A stretch of DNA of 10,640 nucleotides from assembly GCA_021823045.1 (NCBI GenBank), contig JAKAPB010000022.1, positions 1,421-12,060 on the forward strand, written 5' to 3'. The DNA comes from Actinomycetes bacterium (GTDB lineage: Bacteria; Actinomycetota; Acidimicrobiia; Acidimicrobiales; Acidimicrobiaceae). Under the pieces are notes generated by a model. It was not told the origin of the DNA. It did no database searches and was given only the letters and a program-made list of their open reading frames with translations. Both the position numbers and the translations under genes were made by a program. This document shows, piece by piece, positions 1-6,000 of the stretch (its first letter is position 1; each line of letters opens with the position of its first letter).

Positions 1-1328
1 CGTTCTCCCTTCCAAGAGGAGCGATCCTGACCGGGGATGGCAAGGTGATAGCGGAGTCCAAGCCGGTCAATGATGTATACCACTATCAGCGGGTCTATCC
101 CTATGGGAGCCTCTATGGAGACGTTACGGGCTTTTATTCGATCGATTATGGAGTTACTGGTATCGAAGCAGCGTACAACAAGTACTTGACTGGCCACACC
201 CCTACCATTCGATCCCTTACCGATCTTCTAAACTCGACCTACGTTACGGACTCGGTGACGACCACCATCTCCTCGAATTTGCAACAGGTTGCAGATTCCG
301 CATTAGGGAGTCGAAAAGGGGCCGCAGTCGTGATTCAGCCGAATACCGGTGCGATTCTTGCCATGGTTTCCAATCCAGGCTACGACCCGTCACCTTTGGC
401 ATCGCACTCCGGCGCTACAGAACAGGCGGCTTGGAAGTCCCTTATTACCAATCCGAATCAGCCGCTACTCAATAGGGCTATCGCTAGGGCCTACCCCCCT
501 GGGTCCTCGTTTAAAATAGTGACGACTTCAGCGGTTTACGACCATGATCCATCGATAGCATCGATCAACTTCCCTCCGGTGACCCAGATCCCTTTGCCCC
601 TTACCACCAACACCCTTCATAACTACGCTTACGAGAGCTGCGGAGGCACCATTCCCCTGCTCCTGAAGGTCTCCTGTGATACTGGTTACGCCCAGATTGG
701 CCTCAAGCTGGGAGCGGCTAATCTTTCAGACGAAGCCGCCGCCTTTGGCTTTAACCAGGTACCACCGCTCGACATAGGAGGGGCAGCCGCTTCTACCTTT
801 CCACCGGCTTCATTTTTCAATCGCAACCTACCTCAACTTGCTTATTCTGCGATAGGGCAGGGTAATGTCAGCGCCACTGCGCTGCAGATGGCGATGGTCG
901 GCGGTGCAATAGCGGACGGAGGACTCATGATGACACCGCACCTGATGTACCAGATAAGAAATTTTCAAGACCAGGTAATCAAGCAGTACCAACCGAAGGT
1001 ATACAAGGTGGCAACCTCTCCTGCCACCGCTAGCATCGTGACCTCCGAGATGGAAGGTGTTGTCCAAGGTGGAACGGCATCGGGTATCGCAATACCTGGC
1101 GTAAAGATAGCGGCAAAGACCGGTACTGCGCAGACGACACTAGGCGCCGGTTCGACGATTTCTGGGGCTGACAACTGGATGGTGGCCTTTGCGCCGGCCA
1201 ACGCACCAACCGTTGCCGTAGCGGTAGTGGTTCCAAAGCAAGCGGGACTGGTGGGAATTTCAACGGGCGCGACTCAGGCGGGTCCGGTAGTCAAGGCGAT
1301 ATTGCAAGCGGCGCTGGGCGCCGGGTGA
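1..1328 (+). CDS. pbpA: Class B penicillin-binding protein (PbpA/PBP2 type), 5' end cut by window
   Basis: This is a D,D-transpeptidase that cross-links peptidoglycan at the outer face of the membrane during growth and septation. The frame is open from base 3 and reads a typical class B PBP entry (RGAILTGDGKVIA) ahead of the GTG at 45, so the true start and the membrane anchor lie upstream and the GTG is not a real start. Counting from that GTG, the catalytic motifs are SSFK (Ser154, Lys157; codons 504 and 513), S-C-D at 210-212 in the SxN position, and KTG at 358-360 (codon 1116). The segments VTGFYS, GAAVVIQPNTGAILAMVSNPGYDP and YPPGSSFK closely recall mycobacterial PbpA, though I have no alignment. 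The SxN motif ends in Asp, a variant I believe also occurs in other class B PBPs. pknB begins 17 bases downstream, so the two are probably co-transcribed, as in the mycobacterial division operon. Confidence 0.95.
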   Translation, partial: FSLPRGAILTGDGKVIAESKPVNDVYHYQRVYPYGSLYGDVTGFYSIDYGVTGIEAAYNKYLTGHTPTIRSLTDLLNSTYVTDSVTTTISSNLQQVADSALGSRKGAAVVIQPNTGAILAMVSNPGYDPSPLASHSGATEQAAWKSLITNPNQPLLNRAIARAYPPGSSFKIVTTSAVYDHDPSIASINFPPVTQIPLPLTTNTLHNYAYESCGGTIPLLLKVSCDTGYAQIGLKLGAANLSDEAAAFGFNQVPPLDIGGAAASTFPPASFFNRNLPQLAYSAIGQGNVSATALQMAMVGGAIADGGLMMTPHLMYQIRNFQDQVIKQYQPKVYKVATSPATASIVTSEMEGVVQGGTASGIAIPGVKIAAKTGTAQTTLGAGSTISGADNWMVAFAPANAPTVAVAVVVPKQAGLVGISTGATQAGPVVKAILQAALGAG

Positions 1329-1345
1329 TTGGGGACAGGTAAGAG

Positions 1346-3166
1346 ATGGCCAGCATTTTGGAATCGCCTTATGGCGGAAGATATGAGGTAATTCAAAAGC
1401 TTGCGCGTGGAGGCATGGCCGAGGTGTACGAGGCCAACGATAACTTACTAGATCGGCGCGTCGCCCTGAAGGTGTTATTTCCAGAGCTCTCAACTAACGA
1501 GGCCTTTGTCGAACGCTTTAGGCGAGAAGCACAGGCGGCGGCCAACTTATCACATCCAAATATCGTCTCCGTATACGACTGGGGACAGGCGGACAACACC
1601 TACTACATCGTCATGGAACTCGTGGAAGGCAAGACCCTCTCGAGGGTGATAAAGGAGAAATCCCCGTTAGATCCGAAGGCGGCCGCCGCGATCGCAGCCG
1701 ACGTTGCTGCTGCCCTTTCTTTCGCCCATAAAAATGGCGTAGTCCATCGTGATATCAAGCCTTCTAATGTGCTAATTACCCCAGATGGACTGGTGAAAGT
1801 GGCTGATTTTGGAATCGCTCGCGCACTATCGGGAGATTCGGACCTGACTCAAACTGGATCGATTATGGGGACGGCAACATACATCTCCCCCGAGCAGGCA
1901 CAAGGCGGAGAGCTCGACCTCCGAAGTGATATCTATTCGCTGGGAGTCGTACTCTATGAGATGGCAACGGGTGGGGTGCCCTTTACCGGGGAGACCCCTT
2001 TGGCCATCGCATATCAGCACGTACGGGAACCCGTGCCTTCGGCCCGTAGGTTTAATCCTGAGATACCCGTCGACCTCGATTTGATAATCAACAAGGCACT
2101 TCAGAAAGATCCATCGGACAGGTATCAGACCTCAGCAGAAATGCGCGCCGACCTAAATCGGTTTGAACAGGGTAAAGAGATAGAGTTCGCAAAAGCCACC
2201 AGGGATGACGCTACCCGTGCGATGATTCTCGTTCCTAAGATCATCACTATATCCGATGAACCGGAAACGATAACTTTCGAGCCGATTACCGATTTTCCAT
2301 CCGATCGAAAGATGGGTGCCGGAATGGCCATCCTTGTCGGCTTCTTGGCCCTACTGATCCTCGCCGGAGTAGTCTTCCTGGGGGGGAACGCTCTCGGCCT
2401 CTTCAAGAAGACGACTTCCCAAACCGCAGCTTCAGCCACACTAGTTTCGGTTCCCGCCGTAGTCGGTCAGCAGCTCGGCGCAGCAGAACAGAGCCTTTCC
2501 GGCCTGGGGCTAAATATCAATACCACCTATTCACAATCGACCAAAGCCGCCGGGACGATCACCTCACAAAATCCGAAGGGCGGAGCATCGGTGCAAAAAG
2601 GCTCGACGGTGAATCTGGTCGTCTCGACCGGTCAGGCGATGATTAGTGTCCCCAATGTCACCAAAGTAAATATCTCGACCGCCGAGACGACCCTTTTAAA
2701 TGCGGGATTTAACGTTTCGACCAGCTATGTTGCGGACAAACTTCCCTTGGGGAGCGTGGTGAGTCAGACTCCGGCTGGAGGGTCGAGCGCAGCCAAAGGC
2801 TCGACGGTGAATCTGGTCGTCTCCAACGGACCGGCTCAAGTCACCGTACCTAATGTCGTGGGTCAGCAACTAGCCCAGGCGGCGAATACCCTCGGAACGG
2901 TACAGCTATCGGTTGGAACGGTTTCCTACCAGGATTCACTCCAGGCACAAGGGACCGTTTTAGATACGACGCCCGGGCCCGGTACGACCGTTGCTCCTAA
3001 TTCGGCGGTCGACCTAATCGTCTCGACCGGTAATGCCCCTGGATCATCCACGACGACTACGGCGCCACCCGCTACGACGACAACGGTCCCGAGTACGACG
3101 ACCACCACGACGCCGACCACGACGACTACGGCGCCACCCGCTACGACGACAACGGCGCCAGGATGA
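1346..3166 (+). CDS. pknB: PASTA-domain serine/threonine protein kinase PknB
   Basis: This transmembrane Hanks-type kinase senses peptidoglycan fragments or lipid II and phosphorylates cell-wall and division proteins. Visible landmarks in the 606 residues are the glycine loop LARGGMAEVY (19-28), ATP lysine K42, helix-C E61, the catalytic HRD with D136, DFG at 154-156, and an activation loop with T168 and T170 that match the autophosphorylated TxT pair of mycobacterial PknB, followed by SPEQ. A juxtamembrane linker leads to one membrane helix (about 324-345). Three extracellular PASTA repeats follow (about 365-429, 431-495, 497-562), then a 44-residue tail almost entirely Thr, Pro and Ala. Mycobacterial PknB has four PASTA repeats, so this one is shorter there but has an added low-complexity tail. 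The ATG at 1346 sits 17 bases after the pbpA stop, which implies one operon. No pknA lies between pbpA and pknB. Confidence 0.97.
   Translation: MASILESPYGGRYEVIQKLARGGMAEVYEANDNLLDRRVALKVLFPELSTNEAFVERFRREAQAAANLSHPNIVSVYDWGQADNTYYIVMELVEGKTLSRVIKEKSPLDPKAAAAIAADVAAALSFAHKNGVVHRDIKPSNVLITPDGLVKVADFGIARALSGDSDLTQTGSIMGTATYISPEQAQGGELDLRSDIYSLGVVLYEMATGGVPFTGETPLAIAYQHVREPVPSARRFNPEIPVDLDLIINKALQKDPSDRYQTSAEMRADLNRFEQGKEIEFAKATRDDATRAMILVPKIITISDEPETITFEPITDFPSDRKMGAGMAILVGFLALLILAGVVFLGGNALGLFKKTTSQTAASATLVSVPAVVGQQLGAAEQSLSGLGLNINTTYSQSTKAAGTITSQNPKGGASVQKGSTVNLVVSTGQAMISVPNVTKVNISTAETTLLNAGFNVSTSYVADKLPLGSVVSQTPAGGSSAAKGSTVNLVVSNGPAQVTVPNVVGQQLAQAANTLGTVQLSVGTVSYQDSLQAQGTVLDTTPGPGTTVAPNSAVDLIVSTGNAPGSSTTTTAPPATTTTVPSTTTTTTPTTTTTAPPATTTTAPG
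2597..2823 (+). repeat. 29-base perfect direct repeat in PASTA-coding region
   Basis: The same 29 bases occur at 2597-2625 and 2795-2823, coding for KGSTVNLVVS near the end of PASTA repeats 1 and 2. They are 198 bases (66 codons) apart, so recombination between them would delete or duplicate exactly one PASTA unit in frame. The rest of the two PASTA repeats has diverged at nucleotide level, which suggests local gene conversion or recent homogenisation of this patch. Confidence 0.85.
3048..3155 (+). repeat. 39-base perfect direct repeat in Thr/Pro-rich tail of pknB
   Basis: Positions 3048-3086 and 3117-3155 are identical over 39 bases and are offset by 69 bases (23 codons). Both encode a TTTTAPPATTTT block of the extracellular tail. 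The offset keeps the reading frame, so slippage or recombination would change tail length without breaking the kinase. The tail could act as a flexible wall spacer or an O-mannosylation site; that is inference. Confidence 0.85.
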
Positions 3167-3181
3167 GCCCCGAGGCCGCTA

Positions 3182-3829
3182 TCAGACCTTAGCTAAGGTC
3201 ATTTCCAAGAAGTTGCGTACTACCGTTCTTCCCTGTTCGGTCAGGATCGACTCAGGGTGGAACTGCACACCTTCTATCGGGAACTCCTTGTGCCGGATAC
3301 CCATTATGTAGCCGTCGTTGGAATGTGCGGTAATTTCGAGTTCTGCTGGAACAGATTCTGGTTCTATAACTAAGGAATGGTATCTAGTCGCCGTAAATCC
3401 TTGTTCCATGTTTACAAAGACGCCCTTCGAGTCGTGGGTTATCTGGGACGTCTTTCCATGCATGAGGATCTTTGCCCGTACGATTTTGGCACCAAAAACC
3501 TCCCCGATGCACTGGTGACCTAAGCAGACGCCGAAAGTAGGAATCTCTTTGGAGAGGCTCCGCAGTATCTCGTTCGATAGGGTCGCCTCCCTCGGGTGTC
3601 CAGGACCAGGGGAAATGAGGATCCCATCAGGTCTGAGGGCGGCGATCTCTCTAACGTCGACCTTGTCCGCCCTAAAGACGATTGGGTTCGCCCCGGTTTC
3701 ACCTATATATTGGACCAGGTTGTAGACGAAAGAGTCGAAGTTGTCTATTACGACTATCTTCTGTTGGGAGAGGTTGTCGCTGCAATTCAAGTCGTGCGAG
3801 AGAGCTCTGTTCGTCCGATTTAAGTCCAT
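3182..3829 (-). CDS. trpG: Class I glutamine amidotransferase, anthranilate/aminodeoxychorismate synthase component II
   Basis: This subunit releases ammonia from glutamine for a chorismate-using partner (TrpE for tryptophan, PabB for folate). In the 215 residues the fold starts at KIVVIDNFDSFVYNL (24-38), the oxyanion segment is SPGPG (73-77), the nucleophile is Cys102 in GVCLGHQ, and the catalytic His191/Glu193 lie in FHPES. These residues are all present, so it should be active. The ATG at 3829 is supported by AGGA (complement of 3837-3840) with a 7-base spacer; it gives a 23-residue N-terminal extension rich in Asn, Ser and Arg before the conserved start. The sequence does not separate TrpG from PabA, and no partner synthase is in the window. 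Mycobacteria keep the same gene beside pknB as trpG (Rv0013), which is why I use that symbol. The gene is convergent with pknB and divergent from crgA. Confidence 0.93.
   Translation of the reverse strand: MDLNRTNRALSHDLNCSDNLSQQKIVVIDNFDSFVYNLVQYIGETGANPIVFRADKVDVREIAALRPDGILISPGPGHPREATLSNEILRSLSKEIPTFGVCLGHQCIGEVFGAKIVRAKILMHGKTSQITHDSKGVFVNMEQGFTATRYHSLVIEPESVPAELEITAHSNDGYIMGIRHKEFPIEGVQFHPESILTEQGRTVVRNFLEMTLAKV
3185..3200. terminator. 16-base perfect palindrome between convergent pknB and trpG/pabA
   Basis: GACCTTAGCTAAGGTC is a perfect palindrome that can fold as a 6-pair stem with an AGCT loop on either strand. It begins one base inside the trpG/pabA stop (3182-3184) and covers that gene's last five codons. 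The gap between the two stop codons is only 15 bases, so this is the natural place for a shared transcription end. Neither strand shows a long T run after it (ATTT on plus), so an intrinsic terminator is only possible; it may also be a protein-binding site. Confidence 0.4.
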
Positions 3830-3859
3830 AGGTAGATCCTAGACAGATGGAGTTTTTAG
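3830..3859. promoter_or_regulatory. Compact divergent start region of trpG/pabA and crgA
   Basis: Only 30 bases separate the two start codons. On the minus strand AGGA (complement of 3837-3840) lies 7 bases before the trpG/pabA ATG. On the plus strand GGAG (3849-3852) lies 7 bases before the crgA ATG. The ribosome sites therefore fill the gap, and no promoter fits outside coding sequence: each promoter must lie inside the other gene, giving overlapping antisense 5' ends, or the transcripts are very short-leadered. Confidence 0.7.
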
Positions 3860-4174
3860 ATGAGTCCAAAGTCGAAGACGCGTCGATCTTCAAAGGGCCC
3901 GACGCCTCCAAAGCTGAGCAAGCAGTCACAGAAAAAGAGCTCAGATAACAAGGCGGCCGCCTCTTCGGGCCGTTACACCCCTCCTATACCGCGGAAATTC
4001 AAAAGGAGCGATCCCCGGATGCTCTATATAATTTTCGGTCTGCTGGGGCTGGGCGTACTGCTGATCCTCCTCAACTACCTGGACCTTCTACCGGGTGGGG
4101 TGTCGAGCTGGTATTTGTTGGTTGGTCTTGTGCTGATATCGGGGGGATTTTTCGTTGCAACCGGGTATAGATGA
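3860..4174 (+). CDS. crgA: Cell division protein CrgA
   Basis: CrgA is a small actinobacterial divisome protein that binds FtsZ, FtsQ and penicillin-binding proteins and helps place or stabilise them at the septum. The 104 residues start with the typical basic MSPKSKTRR, continue with a long polar, lysine- and serine-rich cytoplasmic arm (to about 53), and then carry two membrane helices (about 54-74 and 83-101). A conserved-looking LLPGGVSSWYL stretch lies between the helices, and the protein ends in a short TGYR tail. The two-helix architecture, the N-terminus and the position beside trpG and pknB match CrgA (Rv0011c neighbourhood) in mycobacteria. The N-terminal arm is longer than in the mycobacterial protein as I remember it. 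The start is set by GGAG at 3849-3852. A membrane protein gene follows after about 117 bases. Confidence 0.9.
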   Translation: MSPKSKTRRSSKGPTPPKLSKQSQKKSSDNKAAASSGRYTPPIPRKFKRSDPRMLYIIFGLLGLGVLLILLNYLDLLPGGVSSWYLLVGLVLISGGFFVATGYR

Positions 4175-4291
4175 GAGCAAGGCAACTGCGGCTCGCACAA
4201 GATGGGGATAACTGTCGGACCGATGCGGAGGAGGCAGTTCCAGAGCATGCCTAGCTGCCCCTTATTAATCGAAGTTAACTAGGACGGATTG

Positions 4292-4750
4292 TTGACCAAA
4301 CGGCGCCTTTACATCATTTGCGAGATGGCTCTGTGGTATTTGCCGATAGCGGTGTCACTGCTTTTACAGAGGACCTTCACCGGGTGGACGGGCTATGCAC
4401 CACTTATAAGTGGAGGGTCCCCTGGATCCTCTATAGTGCGATTTCCAAAGGCATTCCTAGTGATTCCGTTACTGGTCGCCGTGCTACTGGCGGTCAAGCA
4501 GAAACGTATAGCAGTAGTCGTGAGCTCCTTAGTAGTTGTCCTTCTGGCACTGTCGTTTCTATTTGCATATCATCAGTCAGGCCCGGGTCCAGCCGGGCAA
4601 CGGCTCACTAACCACCTGTCGTTCACAATGTATTTTCAACTCGAATACCCCGATTCAACCGTCGCTTTTGTTTCGATATTCATGTCATGGCTAGCCACCG
4701 CGGGATTGGGGCTAATACCTTTTCTCCGACAAAAGGCTGATGGGCCTTGA
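4292..4750 (+). CDS. Hypothetical four-helix membrane protein
   Basis: I do not recognise the family. The 152 residues show a basic start (MTKRR) and four hydrophobic stretches: LYIICEMALWYLPIAVSLLL, then AFLVIPLLVAVLLAV, IAVVVSSLVVVLLALSFLFAY, and finally VAFVSIFMSWLATAGLGLIPF. An extracytoplasmic-looking Gly/Pro-rich loop (about SGPGPAGQ) lies between helices 3 and 4. Two TTG codons are possible starts (4289, 4292); AGGACGG at 4281-4287 gives a 7-base spacer to 4292, which I prefer. It follows crgA on the same strand and could share its transcript or use its own promoter in the AT-rich patch near 4261-4280. An alternative frame at 4318-4611 is also open but has no membrane pattern. The regular helix spacing favours a real protein. 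Immediately downstream the decayed region begins. Confidence 0.55.
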   Translation: MTKRRLYIICEMALWYLPIAVSLLLQRTFTGWTGYAPLISGGSPGSSIVRFPKAFLVIPLLVAVLLAVKQKRIAVVVSSLVVVLLALSFLFAYHQSGPGPAGQRLTNHLSFTMYFQLEYPDSTVAFVSIFMSWLATAGLGLIPFLRQKADGP

Positions 4751-4776
4751 GTTAATCGGATCTTCGACCGAAGTGT

Positions 4777-5006
4777 GGGATTAGTGCGCAGAGTCGACCA
4801 CTGGAGAATGATCTTGACGCCAATCTTTTTGTTCGCTCAGGTCGCAGGGTGAGGCTGGCTACTTCAGGCACTGAGGCACTTGAGAATGTCCGAACCGTGC
4901 TCACGCATAGGCCCGAGCCTTGCGACAAGCTGTCGATGAGGTCCACGGCCTGATTCGAGTGTGCCTAGTGGTCGGCATGGTCACAGCATGCAACTTCACT
5001 TACCAA
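4777..5006 (+). pseudogene. Remnant of a LysR-family transcriptional regulator, frameshifted
   Basis: No long ORF exists here, but two frames carry consecutive pieces of a LysR-type regulator. Frame A (from 4777) reads GISAQSRPLENDLDANLF and then VRSGRRVRLATSG, which is the recognition-helix and wing segment (usual pattern xVSxQIRxLExxLGxxLFxRxGRRVxLTxxG). Frame B (4911-5006) reads ARALRQAVDEVHGL, then IRVCLVVGMVTAC, the linker and first strand of the effector domain (usual V-x-G-M-V-T-A-C in an actinobacterial subgroup, from memory). The switch between frames lies near 4890-4915. The first roughly 40 residues and nearly all of the roughly 200-residue effector domain are missing, and a TAG at 5007 ends frame B. 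This is clearly non-functional. It may once have controlled the epimerase-like gene downstream. Confidence 0.75.
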
Positions 5007-5206
5007 TAGTGGCTGGGACATAAAAGCACCGATTAGTGACGCACTCGTATGAAATGTGAGCACTTCACTATCAGGGTTGTGCCTGCAGACCATGCTGAGA
5101 AGTAGCTTTTTTGGGGCGCTCATTCAAAATAAGCAAGTATCCAGGACTGCAACATGGCGACGATGAATTGCTGCGAACTCGATCGACCATCTCGCAGTTG
5201 ATCGAT

Positions 5207-5242
5207 CTGGTGATAACTATCAAGCTGGTGATAACTATCAAG
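5207..5242. repeat. Two perfect tandem 18-base repeats with internal dyad, operator-like
   Basis: CTGGTGATAACTATCAAG occurs twice in immediate succession (5207-5224, 5225-5242). Each unit contains the dyad TGATA-AC-TATCA (5211-5222 and 5229-5240), a perfect inverted repeat with a 2-base centre. The array ends 22 bases before the ATG of the epimerase-like gene, the usual place for a repressor operator. It could equally be a chance tandem duplication in a decaying region. No intact regulator is adjacent; the nearest is the LysR remnant. Confidence 0.6.
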
Positions 5243-5264
5243 GCTCACAAAGTAGCGTATAGAC

Positions 5265-5843
5265 ATGAGAATCTTTGTGGCTGGCGCAAGTGGGGTAATC
5301 GGGCGGCGCCTCGTTCCGCTACTAGTGGCGCATAGCCATGATGTCGCCGCGATGACCCGCACCGAGAGTAAGCTCGAAGAGCTGCAACTCATGGGGGCTA
5401 CGCCGATTCTCTGCGATGTCTTCGATCGCGATGAATTGGCTCGTGTCGTAACTGCGTTCGAGCCCGATATCGTCATCCACCAACTTACCGACCTGCCTGA
5501 CAATCCCACACAGATCCCTGAATACTTCGCCGCAAACAATCGGATACGACGAGAAGGAACGACGAACCTCGTCGATGCAGCCCAAATCTGTGCTGCCAAA
5601 GTCATGGCCCAAAGTGTCGCTTGGATCCTTCTGGGAGACGGTGGATTCGCGTTGGAGTTCCTCGAGAGTACGGTCCTTGCTGCAGGGGGAGTCGTTCTGC
5701 GATATGGTCAGTTCTACGGACCAGGGACCTATTTCGAATCAGACCCGCCAAGTCCGCCGAGGGTGCACATTGATGATGCGGCCAGAAGAACTTTGGATTC
5801 CCTCTCAGCCCTCAGCGGAGTGCTAAGCATCTACGAGCCCTAG
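5265..5843 (+). pseudogene. Shortened NAD(P)-dependent epimerase/dehydratase-like gene
   Basis: The first 115 residues or so are a well-kept Rossmann half of an extended SDR: MRIFVAGASGVIGRRLVPLL (GxxGxxG at 7-13), VFDRDEL, the strand PDIVIHQL and the segment MAQSVAW. Intact relatives of this type are about 300 residues long. Here 192 remain: roughly 20-30 residues are missing after QSVAW (the region that carries catalytic residues), about 20 more between FYGPGTYF and VHIDDAA, and the whole C-terminus after GVLSIYEP. Past the TAG at 5841 the same frame continues MTEEREGASRNRG to a second stop at 5883, echoing the family C-terminal motif MTExRGASNxKAK. I therefore call it a decayed gene, although a short Rossmann protein could still be made. 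The ATG at 5265 has no clear ribosome site. The 18-base tandem repeat lies just upstream. Confidence 0.65.
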
Positions 5844-5885
5844 ATGACCGAGGAAAGGGAAGGCGCATCTCGGAACCGAGGTTAG
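5844..5885 (+). other. In-frame C-terminal relic of the epimerase-like gene
   Basis: Directly after the TAG stop, the same frame gives ATG and 13 codons reading MTEEREGASRNRG before another TAG. Intact actinobacterial relatives carry a MTExRGASNxKAKxELGW segment near their C-terminus (from memory). Its survival beyond the stop in the same frame supports loss of the intervening sequence in several deletions rather than an original short gene. Confidence 0.5.
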
Positions 5886-6000
5886 CTACGTCGAGCCTAG
5901 AGAACCACCGTAGACCACCCTCGTCAACTGCCCGGTATTGGTCAATGACGAGATCATTGACACGGCTGGATTCCGAGACGGTCAGCCCGGGGGAGTGCAC
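5850..6000 (-). pseudogene. Possible SnoaL-like (NTF2 fold) remnant
   Basis: The minus strand from a GTG at 6000 reads VNDLVIDQYRAVDEGGLRWF, resembling the first helices of SnoaL/NTF2-like proteins (pattern LVxxYxxAxxxGDLxxLxxL). The expected continuation, a strand with VxxxxP and the rest of the roughly 120-residue domain, is not recognisable; the frame stays open without further family motifs and runs into the antisense of the epimerase relic. There is no good ribosome site before 6000. The resemblance is short and could be chance. Confidence 0.25.

Noticed and set aside
4289..4291. TTG at 4289 as start of the membrane protein
   Set aside because: Only four bases separate it from AGGA; the TTG at 4292 has the better spacing.
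4175..4291. Searched for DnaA boxes or an origin, given the origin-linked gene cluster
   Set aside because: No TTATCCACA-like boxes were seen here or in the other gaps.
5010..5033. Peptide WLGHKSTD after the LysR remnant, resembling the LGHKS motif of tyrosine recombinases
   Set aside because: Only eight residues match, two stops follow at once, and none of the other integrase motifs are near.
5020..5060. Frame reading APISDALV, a possible further LysR effector-domain scrap
   Set aside because: Too short, and a stop follows; it cannot be told from chance.
5120..5605. Minus-strand ORF of 161 codons
   Set aside because: It is largely the antisense of the epimerase-like gene, with Ser/Arg-rich composition typical of a shadow frame.
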